Below are positions 46,734-58,300 of a DNA stretch of 64,000 nt, in pieces. Each line of letters begins with the position of its first letter. Within the stretch, counting starts at the first letter, position 1. The stretch is taken from positions 217,232,592 through 217,296,591 of the forward strand of contig CM046882.1 of the NCBI GenBank assembly GCA_025667525.1. The letters run 5' to 3'. The notes under the pieces were generated by a model. That model did not search any database and had not been told where the DNA came from. It saw nothing but the letters and a program-made list of their open reading frames with translations. Position numbers and translations under genes: made by a program. This DNA comes from Glebionis coronaria (taxonomy: Eukaryota > Streptophyta > Magnoliopsida > Asterales > Asteraceae).

Positions 46734-46928
46734 GCAACTGCAAAAGAACTAAAAAGGCAAAAACAAAGCAAAAATATTTTTGGTTTTTATGTTTTTTAAT
46801 TTTTAGGATTTTTTGAAAATTTTATATTTTTTAGGATTTTTTTGAAAATTTTTATGAAAAAGTAACGTTCACGGGGAACGGATCCCAAAATCCAAGTTCT
46901 CACAAAAAATTGTTGATCTTAACGAGAA

Positions 46929-46946
46929 GAGCCGGCAGCGGCGCCA
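46929..46946 (-). promoter_or_regulatory. Primer-binding site of element D (tRNA-Asp type)
   Basis: The minus strand reads TGGCGCCGCTGCCGGCTC, identical to the PBS of C, two bases after the LTR end TATCA. The A-rich leader 46734-46928 between PBS and gag is noncoding. Confidence 0.88.
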
Positions 46947-46948
46947 TT

Positions 46949-48448
46949 TGATACACAGGATTTACCTATGGTTCGGATTAAGTTCTCGGTATCTCCTCGA
47001 ATTGATCACAGCCTAAAGTGGAATGATTTGTTCTTGGTGACAAAAAGGGGTTTTGGTTTTTGAAAATGTTCTATTCGGAATAAACTACCATGCTGAATAA
47101 ATGGCTATGCGGAATACTGGCTTCGGAATGTTGGCTTATGCGGAATACTTGTGCTTACTCGGAATGATCATACTATGCGGAATAAAAAGTATTATGCGGA
47201 ATAGATGCCTACTCGGAATAATGAGTCTATGCGGAATAAAACTTGCTATTCGGAAAAATGGACTTATGCGGAATAAATGTTCTATGCTGAATAAAATGCC
47301 TACTCGGAATTTTTACTCTATGCGGAATACTTGAAAATCGCTCTATGCGGAAAATATTCCTATTCGGAATAAAGACTCTACTCGGAATATATAAAATATT
47401 CCGAATAAAGGAAGGTAAAAGGTGCTACTCGGAATATAGAAATATTCCGAATAAGGGAAAAAGAAAGAGACTATGCGTAATAATAAGAAAAGTCCGAATA
47501 AAGGAGAAATCAAGCAGTCTATCCGAAATAATGAAAATGTTCCGAATAAGGGACAAATTAAGATGACTACTCGGACTAACTGGAATGAAGAACAGTAAAC
47601 AGCAAGAACAGGGGACACGAATTTTAAGCCAAGTCAAGCTAAATAATCAATACGGTTTAACCAAATTAACCACAAATCATCTACTAACTACAAGGATCAA
47701 ATCCCAATCATAAAAACACAAATTCAACAACTTTTAAAGATCAAACTTGAACTAAATAAAAACTTAAGAACTTTGAATAAAAGATAATGATGAACAAGAA
47801 GAATGAAAAGATTAAATGAACACTTGTATCGATGATTAAGATTCAGTAAACAAAAGGAAAGGATCAAACTTACAAGATTAAAAAAAGAAATCAAAGAGAT
47901 GAAAACCACTCCATAAGGGAGATGGTTTCCTACGAACTAGGAGAAATGAAACTGAAACTAAAAAACTAGCTGCCAAATTTTGTGAGGGTGATCCCTTTAT
48001 ATAGGCTGACTGGTTGGTTGGTGAGTGGGCTTTCTCCCTTTCTTCTTGTCTTCTCGTCTTTTCAGAAAAGTTGACATTTTCGATTCTGATTCGGGATTTG
48101 TCGTCGATTAAATTCAACTCGTCTTTTAATTCCTTCGTTTAATAGACTTGAGTTTCTTCGATATATGCAAATCTTCCAACTTTGGTCCTTTTCTTTGATA
48201 AATCTTCAAATAGGCCCATTAACTTCAAATCTTTTGCATCTCTTGAACAATAGACTTCGTCTTTAGTCTTTTTCCTTGATAAAACCCGTGCAATCCCATG
48301 TTTTTTTCAATAATCATCCGGTTGACTATGAAAACACAATAAACACAAAAACCACGCATAATTCTAAACAAATGATATTAAACACGCGTTTTGGTCTTGT
48401 TTTAGTAAGAATTAAGTGGTAAAAGGATGGGTGTTTTCACACCTATAA
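46949..48448 (-). repeat. 5' LTR of element D
   Basis: Reads TGATAC... to CACCTATAA on the plus strand, so the outer end has one base changed from the CACCTATCA of the other copy. The word array is at about 47070-47580, and the TATA box (minus TATATAAAGG) at 47993-48005. GTAAA follows at 48450. Confidence 0.87.
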
Positions 48449-48449
48449 A

Positions 48450-49478
48450 GTAAACTCAGCATCAAAGGCCTATATAAGGACTCCTCAACCTGTGAGAGAG
48501 CCTTTGTTCCAGTTTTTCTCTTAAACATTGTAATTCCTTTTTAAAATTTATAAAAGTTTGGTATTTTGAAAAAATTGTAATTCCTTTTTATGTTTTTGAA
48601 AGTTGGTGTTGTTTAAGAGTGAAGCTGAGTTCCATTTGTTGATTTAAAGGTGTTTTGATCTTTGGATTAAAGCACGTTTGGTTTTGATAAGGTTTTCATC
48701 TTTGAAAAGTTTCAAAATCCTTGTTTACTGTTTTGATATTCTACCTGTTCTAACCCCAACCAAAAGCCATAAGCTCTTGCAAGCTTGTTGACACCAAGCT
48801 TGTGAAGGTTTATCAACCTTTGGTTGGATTGTTTGTTGCCTGTGTTGAATAATCCAAGGCCTTGAGGTTCTGCTTTGAACCATCAGCCAAGTTTCCTATC
48901 ATCTTCCTTGTCCAAGTACATTGGTCACTCTCTAGCTGTTGAGAGTGGTCCAAGGAGCATTGCTGATCCTCCTAGGAAACTGTGGAGGATAGGTTCACTC
49001 TCTATCCCTCTTTTCTCTCTTTTATTTTTGTTTCAAGTTTGCTATGTGATTTACCATGTGAATATGTGTTCTTGTGTTTGTGCTTTGAGTTTTATTATTT
49101 AGATCTGCTAGTTGTCACCTAGTTGAGATATTAGGAGGATAAAATCAGTAGGTTGTTTATGAAAATCAAAAGTTTGTTTGAAAAAGGACTAAAACAAGGT
49201 TGTTTAGATTTTAGGATCAAAAGGCCTTGTGCCCTTGGTTCTTGGGGTTTTTCGACACTAAACAAGTTATTTGTCACCTGTTTTGGTCATTGGTTAAGTC
49301 TCTCGAGGATTGGAAAAGAGTTTGTAAGTTTTGGAAAAATCTGCTAAAATTGGTTTGAATTTGGTCAAACACATCAGAAGCTATAAAATCTTTGTTTGTT
49401 GGATTCAGAGTCTGATTTTTGGTTTGGGAGGAGTTTTTGTGATAAGATATCTGTGCTATATCTGTTTGTTGAATTTAG
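48450..49478 (+). repeat. 3' LTR of element B, second part
   Basis: Resumes with the D duplication GTAAA and, within 30 bases, a TATA box. The rest is AT-rich and noncoding (small frames at 48875-49347 are unsupported). It corresponds to the R/U5 part of A's LTR by position and composition. It is interrupted at 49479 by element E, and its end lies outside the window. Confidence 0.72.
48470..48478 (+). promoter_or_regulatory. TATA box of element B 3' LTR
   Basis: CTATATAAGG, followed about 30 bases on by GTGAGAGAGCC, fits a plant core promoter. D's insertion, 20 bases upstream, has separated it from the U3 repeats. Confidence 0.6.
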
Positions 49479-49994
49479 TGTTGGGAATAAATTATAGCCA
49501 ATCTACTTGAGCGCTGACAAGAGTAATACAAGCGTTGACAGGAGCAAAACAAACGCTGACAGTTCAAGCGTTGACAAGATAAAGTCAAGCGTTGATACAT
49601 TGAAGACAAGCACTGATGGGAAGATATACTCTACGCGTTTATTGTATTCTAGATTACTTCTAGTAAAGATAGGAACAACAATGTATTTTCTATATTTATC
49701 TTTACCTAGAAATGTTGATACGTAGATTATTGTACAAGGCTTCGTATGTCTATAAAAGAAGACCTTTAGGTTAATGTTCGATATAAGTTTTCATTCGTAA
49801 ACTACTTTCATTGTAAGCAAGTTTGATATCATTAATCAAAGTGAAAGTTTGTTTATATCATTGTGTTCTTGTTTAAGTGTTAATTCCGCATAACACTTAG
49901 ATTGTCATAAACATATACAAAGGTTTCTCTAAGTGTATTACTTGATCTAATCTCGTATACATAAATCTAAATCGATCTAAGTTTGGGATCAACA
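49479..49994 (+). repeat. 5' LTR of element E (516 bp)
   Basis: TGTTGGGAATAAATT to GGGATCAACA, a TGTTG/CAACA inverted repeat. TATAAAAG at 49751-49758 is the likely TATA box. The array of six CGCTGACAAG-like words (49510-49620) lies in U3. Confidence 0.9.
49510..49620 (+). repeat. 21-nt-pitch word array in LTR of E
   Basis: Six copies of AGCGTTGACAAG or AACGCTGACAG-like words; measured between the same T, spacings are 21, 21, 15, 21 and 21 bases. The same word recurs in E's gag and pol and in all parts of F. Confidence 0.85.
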
Positions 49995-49996
49995 AG

Positions 49997-50008
49997 TGGT
50001 ATCAGAGC
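49997..50008 (+). promoter_or_regulatory. Primer-binding site of element E (initiator tRNA-Met)
   Basis: TGGTATCAGAGC starts two bases after the LTR, a perfect 12-base match to the usual copia PBS. Confidence 0.92.
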
Positions 50009-50113
50009 TTGTTGAGGAACTTTTGATCTTAAAGAACACAAGAACCCTAAAAATCACCAAAAACCTAATTTTCTCAAAAACCCTGCGATCAACCCAATGA
50101 GAAGCTGAGTAGT

Positions 50114-51366
50114 GTGAGAAGCAGATTGCGTGACATTACAAGTAAATTGTCCTTCATGGGGACACAACTTGGTGATGTTGACATTAATGCTACTTTTCTT
50201 AAAAGTCTTGGTGAGGCGTGGAAGATTGAGGCAAGATCTATTCTTGCCAATAATACTTACAAAAGTTCCACGTTTGATGACATCTACAACAAACTAAGGC
50301 TGTTGGAAGATGAAACTCTTTTAGAGCATGGAAGCAAGTCTACCAACAGTAACATGGCCTTCTTCTCTCATAGTAAAGGTCAATTCAATCAGAAGGACTC
50401 TTACATGCATCCAGTTACTAGATCATCATGTGTCAGCGCTGGAACATGTCCTGTCAACGTCTCCTTTTCAGACGCTGACACATTCAAAAGTGACTCACCA
50501 AGAGTTAAACCTGCTGGTTTGGATTTGGATACTGTATGTGCTTATATTGCTTCTTTGCCCAATGGTTCAGTGATTACATATGAGGACCTTGAGTAGATAA
50601 GTGATGAGCAGTTGGAAGAGATGGACATTAAGTGGAACATGGCTCTTGCTAGTATAAGAGCAAACAGGTGGAACAGAAGGTTTAAGAAGAAGATGACCTT
50701 CAATGCAAAAGACACAGCTGGATTTGATAAATCCAAAGTTGAGTGCTACAACTATCATCGTATGGGGCACTTCATGAGGGAATGTAGATCTCCTAGAAGA
50801 TCTGATGCTGGTAAACCCTCAAGTCAAGTTGTTAAAGCTCAGGATCCTAAAGCCATGGTTGATTTCAAGGAATTGATGGTATGGGATGGGATTGGAGCTA
50901 TCTGGCTAAGGATATGGAAGAGGATAAAGCTTTGGTTGCTGAAATTGAAGAAGAAGAGCATGTTGGATATGCTCTCATGACACACTCCTCCTCTTCATCT
51001 GATAATGAGGTATATGATGATGATTTTTGTAGTAAAGGTTGTAGGTTAAACACTGAGAAACTTATCAAAGAGGTGTTAAGATTATTAAGTGATGTGAGTA
51101 CTGAATGATGCAAACTGTCTAATTACCAACTAGCTCTCACTCAAACTGAGAAGACAGTTTCTGAATATAAGAAAATGGAATTTGACTTAAAAGATAAAAT
51201 AAATGTCTTAAAACATGAGTTAAATGCTAGTATGGATATTAGAAACATCATGGAAAGGGTTAATGGTGAGTTACAGGCTAAGTAAGATGAGGCCATCAAG
51301 AATAAAGATAATGTTGGCCTTAAAATTCAAAGATTTGATAAGGCAACACAAACCCTAGGAGAATGT
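50114..51366 (+). pseudogene. Gag N-terminal half with first zinc knuckle, element E
   Basis: Begins mid-domain close to the PBS (SRLRDITSKLSFMGTQLGDVD), so the first 150 or so residues of a normal SIRE-type gag are deleted. It contains the UBN2-type capsid end (FLKSLGEAWKIEARSI, DDIYNKLRLLEDE) and TAG at 50594-50596. Then a knuckle CYNYHRMGHFMREC in which the second cysteine is tyrosine, which should abolish zinc binding. After a frameshift near 50880 an acidic stretch (YALMTHSSSSSDNEV) and a coiled-coil-like region follow, with stops TGA 51106-51108 and TAA 51283-51285. From 50881 on the frame is the same as the next fragment. Confidence 0.83.
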
Positions 51367-52449
51367 GTGAGTAAACAAAGGGATCCTAAGGACATGACTG
51401 GGATTGGGATGCAAGACTACTCTGTGGTTCCACCACCAGCTGGTGACTTCTATGGTGTCCAACAAAAGGACCTATCTTGGACTGGTTTGCCAGAACTCCA
51501 AGAGGAGGAATTCATTCCTCCACCAAGAGTTGTCACTCCAGTTGAAGAGTATCAACAAAAGTTGACTGACCTGAATGAATGGAAGAAAGCTAACCATACA
51601 TTATTTGTTAAGGGTGGCTTGCTATGTGAAAGTCCTAATGAGTCAACTCCCATTAAGGTTACAAACCCAATCACTGGTAAGGCTGTTGATCGTGGCTCAA
51701 ACACTGTTAGAAAACCTAGCATTAAGTATGCAGAGATGTATAGGAATACTAGGTCACCTAAGAGCCAAGTTAGTAATAATGGAACAGGCTTCTTCTTTTC
51801 TAGACCTAGGGTTATGTCTAGAAAAGCCTGTTACACTTGTGGTAGCTTTTCACATTTAGCATATAAGTGTGTCAACGCTCCCAAATTCAGCGCTGACAGG
51901 AACAAATTCAGCGCTGACAGGAACAAAGTCAATGTTGTTATAAAGTCAAACGTTGTCAGACCCAAACCTTGTGTGCAGCAAAGTCCACAAGTGATTAGAA
52001 CTGCCCCATTCTTCACTAGAGGGTCTAACACTCATGGAAAAAGACCATTTCAAAAGACAAACACTTGGTCTAATAGGCAATGGGTTTCTGTAGCAAACCC
52101 TAGGTTCAACGCTGACAAGGGTAATTTCAGCGTTGACAAGACCAATTCCAACGCTGACAAAAACGTGCCCAGACCTAAATATTTGCAACCACAGGGTAAG
52201 GGGTCTAAAGCTTCTTCAAGCTTGACATGGAGACCAAAGAAGGATCAAAACCCTAATGATAATGGGATTTCAATGACCTGCAACAGATTTAATTACATTT
52301 CAAAAGTCATTACAAAACCTATTGTGGTTAACTGGGTATTTCATCCTAAGAAGGATGAAAATGGGGTTGTTGTAAGAACTAAGTATGTTCTTATTGAACA
52401 ACTAGATGAATCCAAGTCTTCTAAGGCTTGGGTTCCCAAAGAAAACTAA
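51367..52449 (+). pseudogene. Gag C-terminal half with second zinc knuckle, element E
   Basis: About 360 codons open. It carries a canonical knuckle CYTCGSFSHLAYKC (CX2CX4HX4C) and, after it, 7-residue repeats KFSADRN and NADKGNF/SVDKTNS/NADKNVP encoded by the 21-nt word (about 51885-51960 and 52105-52165). The tail (MTCNRFNYISKVITKP, then KAWVPKEN) ends at TAA 52447-52449. The first methionine here is not a start; homology continues upstream. Pol overlaps its end by 22 bases in the -1 frame, the same arrangement as in F. Confidence 0.85.
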
Positions 52450-54748
52450 TTTGTTTTCTTTATGTGCAGGGCATTCAAAAACAGGTCAATGATTATGGAT
52501 ATTGGGATAGTGGATGCTCAAGGCACATGACAGGGAAGGAAGATTATCTCATAAACTTCACTCCCATTAAGGATGGTGATAAGGTTTACCTATGGTACTA
52601 TCACAGGCAAAGGAACCCTTCTCACCAAGAACTTGCGTTTTGAGAACGTATTTCTGGTAAAAGAACTTGATTACAATCTGTTTATTGTATCACAAGTGTG
52701 TGATAACAAAAATAAAGTTCTGTTTACTGATACTGAATGTTTGGTGTTATGCAAGGATTATAAGATTCCTGATGAGAAATATATTGAATATAGAACACCT
52801 AGGCATAAAGACATATACAATGTGAATCCGAATGGGATTAGAATGAATAACAATATGTCTTGTTTTTATGATAAAGCTTCAGTAGATGAGAGTAATTTGT
52901 GGCACAGGAGACTAGGGCACATAAACTTTAAGAATATAAATAGGCTTGTGAGACTTGGCTTGGTTGATGGTTTGCCTGAGAAGGCCTTCCACTATGACCA
53001 CTCTTGTGTTGCATGTCTTAAAGGCAAGCAGCACAAGGTCTCATTCAAGTCCAAACAGGTGCATTCTAGTTCTAGACCTCTTCATTTGCTTCATATGGAC
53101 CTCTTTGGTCCAACCAATATAGAAAGTTTGAATGGTAAGTCCTACTGCTTTGTTATAACAGATGACTTTTCTAGGTTTACTTGGACCTTCTTTCTAGCTA
53201 TGAAGAGTGATACAGCTGACACTTTAATTGATTTTATCACTCAGATTGAGAAGAAAACTGGCAATGAAGTTAAAATGCTTAGGAGTGATAATGGTGGTGA
53301 ATTTAGGAATAAAAAGTTAGATGATTTCTGTGCCAGGAAAGGAATTACTAGGCAATTTAGTGTTGCCAGAACCCCAAAGCAAAATGGGGTTGTTGAGAGG
53401 AAAAATAGAACCCTAATTGAAGGAGCCAGAACCATGTTGGTTGATGCTCATTTTCCTATAGCCTTTTGGGCTGAGGCTGTTAATACAGCTTGCTATGTTC
53501 AAAATAGAGCATTGGTCAAACAAATTCAGAACAAAACACCTTATGAGTTACTTTGGGGTAGAAAACCTAATATTGGTTTTCTCAGACCTTTTAGTTGTCA
53601 TGTAGTAGTTTTAGACACTAGTGCTGCCTTAGGAAAATTTAGTGCAAAAGGTGATGAAGGCTACTTCATGGGGTATTCAGTGCAGAGCAAGGGATATAGG
53701 GTTTATCTTAAAGAGGAAAAACGTATACTTGAAAGAGTACATGTTAGGTTTTTAGAGAATAAACCTAGTGATCCTGAAAGTGGTCCAAATTGGTTGTTTG
53801 ACTTGGAACCTTTATCTAGAACTTTAAATTATATGTATGTCACTAATCAATACATTGTGAAGGTAACTTCAAATGTTGTGGAAGAACAAGTTGTTGATGT
53901 TTCAGGTACACAGGTTCATGAAAAGGTTGGATCACAAGCAGAAAAGTCATCTCCTATAAAAGAATATGTTACAATTTCCATTTGGACAGATGCTTTTGCT
54001 GCTGCTGGTGGTGGTGGTAAAGATAATGGTGGTCTCCAAGTACCACCAGATACAAACATGCATGGTCCATCAGGCGCTGACAAAGGCAAATCTAGCACTG
54101 ACAAGACCAATTCAGACGTTGATGGCTCAGACGTTGACAACAACAGTTCAAGCGTTGTTAGCCCAAGCGCTGACAAACAAGGTTCAGGCGTTTACAACAC
54201 CTCTACACATCTTTTCTCTTCCATTTTTGAACAAGGTGAACCTTCCAATTTATATGAAGAGGTTCATCCTCATGTTGATGAAAGAGAGTCTGATGAAGAA
54301 GATATTGGCAACATGGAGAATGAGGTTGAGGACACCAGACTTTTTGAAGGAAGAGTTCTCACTTCTACTATGAAGAATCACCCCACTTCTCAAATCATTG
54401 GTGATATTATGACTCTAGTTAAGACTAGAAGATCTCATCAAGGTCTTGGTGGGTTTATTGCCAATATACACAAGAAGGTTGATACCCCTCTTGTGCAAGC
54501 ATGTTTGTTTGCCTGTTTTCTGTCACAACAGGAACCCAAGAAAATATTTGATGCTCTCAAAGAACCAAGTTGGGTGGAAGCAATGCAGGATGAGCTTCAA
54601 CAATTTGCAATTCAGGATGTTTGGGAGCTGGTTGATTATCCCATATATGTCAGACCTATAGGGACTAGATGGGTTCTAAGAAACAAGAGAGATGAAAGAG
54701 GTATTGTGGTCAGAAACAAGGCAAGATTAGTGGCTCAGGGATATACAC
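52428..54748 (+). pseudogene. Pol: protease, integrase, start of RT, element E
   Basis: Protease motif [10 protein letters not shown]; then, at 52589/52590, 11 bases present in F are absent, shifting the frame. Integrase follows in the new frame: zinc finger [13 protein letters not shown] and CVACLKGK, catalytic acids in [16 protein letters not shown] and NGVVERKNRTL. A Ser/Asp-rich linker at about 54075-54200 encodes the 21-nt word (GADKGKSSTDKTNSDVDGSD). RT starts ([20 protein letters not shown]) and is cut by F's LTR at 54749. The open frame continuing to 54963 is LTR read-through. The pol frame has no ATG at its start (TTG at 52428). Confidence 0.88.
54744..54748. repeat. Presumed left target site of element F
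   Basis: TACAC directly precedes F's LTR inside E's RT codons. The matching copy would lie outside the window, so the duplication cannot be confirmed here. Confidence 0.5.
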
Positions 54749-55285
54749 TGTTGATCCCAAACTTAGATCGATTAAGCTTTGTGTATATGAGATTAGATCA
54801 AGTAATACACGTAGAGAAACCTTTGCTTATGAATAAAGTAACTAAGTGTTATGCGGAATTAACACTTAATCTAAAACACAAAGATGTTAAACAAACTTTC
54901 ACTTGTATTAGAATGAACGAACTTGATTACAATGAAAGAGGTTTAACTTGTGAAAACTTATGATAACTAATGATTAACATTAACCTAAAAGATCTTCTTT
55001 TATAGATTAAGAAGTCTTGTACAATAAGCTACGAATCAACTATTCTAGGTAAAGATAATAATAGAAAATACAATGTCGAGCTTATCTTTACCATACACAA
55101 ATAAAGAAACAAATAAACAAAAAGATTCGTATGAAGATATATTCCATCAGTGTTAATCTTCAAGGCTGTCAGCGTTGACTTCTACAAATGTCAACGCTTG
55201 GCTGTCAGCGTCCAATGTCATCTTATCAGCGCTTGAATTCTTATTATCAGCGTCTAGTGAACTGACCCATAATTTATTCCCAACA
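54749..55285 (-). repeat. 3' LTR of element F (537 bp)
   Basis: Plus strand TGTTGATCCCAAAC to TTCCCAACA, so it reads TGTTGGGAATAAATT on the minus strand like E's LTR. A TATA box (minus TATAAAAG) is at 54997-55004. Five 21-nt-pitch words lie at about 55168-55255. Confidence 0.9.
55168..55255 (-). repeat. 21-nt-pitch word array in LTR of F
   Basis: On the plus strand TCAGCG or TCAACG words are spaced about 22, 14, 21 and 21 bases. It occupies the same LTR position as E's array, though the intervening bases differ. Confidence 0.8.
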
Positions 55286-55300
55286 ATCCTCCCCTAAACT
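55286..55300 (-). promoter_or_regulatory. Polypurine tract of element F
   Basis: The minus strand reads AGTTTAGGGGAGGAT immediately before the 3' LTR. Confidence 0.8.
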
Positions 55301-55357
55301 TGATATCTATTCCAATGATCAAGTTTCTGAATAAAAACTTAAGGCTTAGGAGGAATC

Positions 55358-58300
55358 TTACAAAAACTTCTTATGTTGGTGATAAACATATCTAATCAAG
55401 TCTTTGGCCACGTCACTAGTATAATCAATCTCCAAGGGTGTCTCCTTCATCTTCTCCAATACTTCTTTGGACAAGAAATAGTTAGCATCCACAAGTAGAT
55501 ACTCTGAAAACTTTGTAGAGCTCAAATGAAACACACCACAAGTAGAATAAAGCCTCCAATGAAGATTACTGAGGTCATCTTCAAGATCCTTCCACATGGC
55601 AGGATCTGCTTCCCTTGGACCACACAAAGTCAAAAATTTGTTCCACAGTCTTATTCCATTTGCTGAAGTAGGTGCTTCAGCTGTATACTTGGCCTCTATT
55701 AATCTCCATAGATGCACCAAGTCTTCTCTGTCTATGCTTGCAAAGATAGAAATAATTGAAGTGAAAGTGTGTACCTCCTTCCCAAATCTGCCAATCTTCC
55801 AAAATCCACACTCATCTTCATCAAAACTTATGATTGGATTTCTGTCATCTAGAGGTACTACATTAACCAAATCTGAAGCTTCCAATGGAGAAATCTTGAG
55901 ATGCTTCCTTATGACAGTTTCAGTTGGATAATACACATCCATATCTTTGGGAAATTGGAGAGGATCTCCTTTCTTCACTGGTCTTTGAGCAATCCTCATC
56001 TCCTTTTGAATCTGCATTTCCTCTGCAAGCTCTTGTTTCCTTTCTTCTGAAAGAAACTGGTAGACATTATTTTCTTGCACATGCCTCCAAATAGGATGTG
56101 CCTTATACTCTAGCTCCTCAAAAGATAAAGCCAGCAACTTCTTGTATGTCCATCTAGGTTGATGGCATCTAAGCAATTTGTAATACAACTGCCTTCTATC
56201 TCTTTTAAGCCAAGTCTTGACCTCTTGTGCATTATACCTCAAAATCACCTTTATATCATCTTGTACCCTGAGAAGAACTTCCAACCCCCAAATTTGATCT
56301 GACAAACTCATCCCTGGGTTGTCCATTACCTTGTCTTCCCAAGCATGGTACATTCTGGTGATTTCTAGAAGGTCCCAATCAATCTGCTTCTTCAAATCAC
56401 TCAATCTTTCTCTTGCCAACTCATCCCCATATTCAAGTCTTTCTGGATCTTCAATGATTTGAACACTTGAATCTGAGCTATCTCCTTCTTTTTCATCACC
56501 ACTCTCTTCCTCACTCTCAGAAGTGGCAACAAATGGTGATCTACCACTCCTCTTCAAATCTCTTTCCAAAAGTTGTGCAGCCAACTGTTCATCAAATGCA
56601 ATTTGTGCTGCATCTTTCTTTGGAACATCTTCTTCAACCATAATCCCCTTACCCTTGTCTTTTGAATCAATAATAGGTAAGGTAGAAGAAGAAACCTGTG
56701 TGGACACATCTTTGATGATTGCTGATGACTGGAATACATCAACACCACCTGCAACTTTGTCAGCGTTCAAGTTACCTTTATCAGCGCCCCGATTACCTTT
56801 GTCAGCGTTGGATGTGTCAGCGTTCAAACCTGTATCAGCGCCCATTGTTGCTGTGAAAGATCCTTCCAAGTTCAATGGAGTTACCTTGGATGTATCAATA
56901 ATTGGGTGCTTCTTCAAGTTGGTGAGTGCTTCAGCAACATTTAAAGATTCACTAAATTGTGAACTCTTCTCACTGGCTGTATGAATTAGCTCATCCTCTT
57001 CATCCTCCCCTTTGGAAGATTCCTCCATTCTACTCCTGCTACTAGAATTCTCCAAAACAGTTACCCACTCCCTCAATACTTGGAGTTCACGGCCCTGTTT
57101 GTTGACAATTTGTACAAGGCTGACATTTTGCTTTTGCAAGCTAATGACAGCAGCCGTCAATTCAGTCAATGTCATAGGTTCCAATCTGCCCTCAGCTAGA
57201 ATGGGGATTTGACCTCCCAAAATAGAATCATAGGGCGTGGATGAGGTCTTAATGATGTTGGGACTGTCTTGACCAGCATCTAAGCTTGTGTCAATAGCCC
57301 CAGCCTCATCCATGGCACCAGCCACACTTGTGGAGGTGGTTCTCTCTACAACAAGGCTAGGACCACTAGAGGAGAACACTCCAGTAGTCCTTTGGCGTTT
57401 ATTCAACCTAGATTGTAACGGGGTGGAAGATGAGGTAGATTGTGTGGGTGTTGGTTGGTTAAGGGGTGTTTGGGATTGTTCAGGGATGTCATCAGCGTTG
57501 GGATTGGCTGTGTCAGCGCCAACATTTTGAGTGTCAGCGTTGACATTGGGTTGGGCAATGTCCATGTGGTCAGGTGAAGGTAATGGTTCAAGGATAGGCT
57601 CAAGTTGAGGTGCAGGGTCTGGTTGTGGTTGAGCAGCCTGAATTACTTCAAGCATGGCTTGGGTGAGAGGGATAGATCTGTTTGTGGAGCTCATCTTGTC
57701 AAAAATGGTTTTCTTTTGCTTAGGGATCTCATAAAAAGTGTCATGATCCCTAGTACAATATTCTTGTAAATCAAACACCATTTGCAAAAATCTTGGGTAA
57801 GCCAAAGTCATTTTACTTCCCTTATTTTTACACATCCCTTCAAAAATCATTTTTGAAAAATTATACTTAAGCCCACGTGACATACAAACGAAAGCACTTG
57901 CAATGGACCTGTTTATTTCATTAAAAGCAGTACATTTTGGACTTAAGCATTGAAGAAGGACATGTATCAAATATTTCCAGTCAGAGGGAAATTCCTGCTT
58001 ATGATATTTATTTAAAGTTTTACCAGCAGGAATAGGATAACCCAATTCCCTAAGACCTTGTTCTATTGTTGCAATGGCAAGAGTAGTCACACCATCAGCG
58101 TCTTCAAGACGCAAAGCTTGGCGAACCAAGGCTTCAGTGACCACCCATGTTCTTCCATGAACAGTAGATGTTAATGTGGTCACTCCATTAGCTGTTGTGG
58201 AACTAACATTATTCCAAAACTGTCTAATGTGTGCGACAGGGACTAATGGTTCATGAGAAAGTGCATACCTTATTGAGGATGCATTTAAAAATGCCACCAT

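Larger units (their letters stand above)
37637..48449 (-). mobile_element. Element D: full-length Athila-type element, same family as C, with stops
   Basis: On the minus strand: 5' LTR (46949-48448), PBS, gag-pol, 3' noncoding, PPT, 3' LTR (37637-39138), flanked by GTAAA. The LTRs of 1502 and 1500 bp differ at roughly 40 positions by eye (near 2.7%), so D is clearly older than C. Four in-frame stops and one frameshift break its polyprotein. It sits in the U3 of B's 3' LTR. Confidence 0.9.
10858..49478 (+). mobile_element. Element B: decayed Athila-type element, host of nested insertions G, C and D, and of E/F at its right
   Basis: B pieces are 10858-15601, 22830-25355, 36458-37636 and 48450-49478; the rest of its 3' LTR lies beyond E/F and outside the window. 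Coding order and motifs match A, and the protein is closer to A than to C/D. It lacks a 5' LTR, PBS, leader and the first 120 or so gag residues. Continuity across each insertion is shown by reading through: integrase resumes after G, the 3' noncoding region resumes after C and reaches a PPT, and the LTR resumes after D at a TATA box. Confidence 0.85.
49479..54748 (+). mobile_element. Element E: SIRE-type Ty1/copia element, broken and interrupted by F
   Basis: Visible parts: 5' LTR, PBS, gag and pol up to the start of RT. Integrase before RT is the copia order. The rest of E must lie beyond F, outside the window. Gag is missing its N-terminal part and has several stops; pol has an 11-base deletion relative to F. 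E sits in the 3' LTR of B. Confidence 0.88.

Noticed and set aside
49510..49620. The 21-nt pitch as evidence for phased siRNA loci
   Set aside because: The same pitch in coding tracts is explained by 7-codon repeats, and sequence alone cannot show phasing, so I keep only the repeat claim.
54749..54963. Tail of E's pol frame running into 54963
   Set aside because: This is read-through into F's LTR, not part of E pol.
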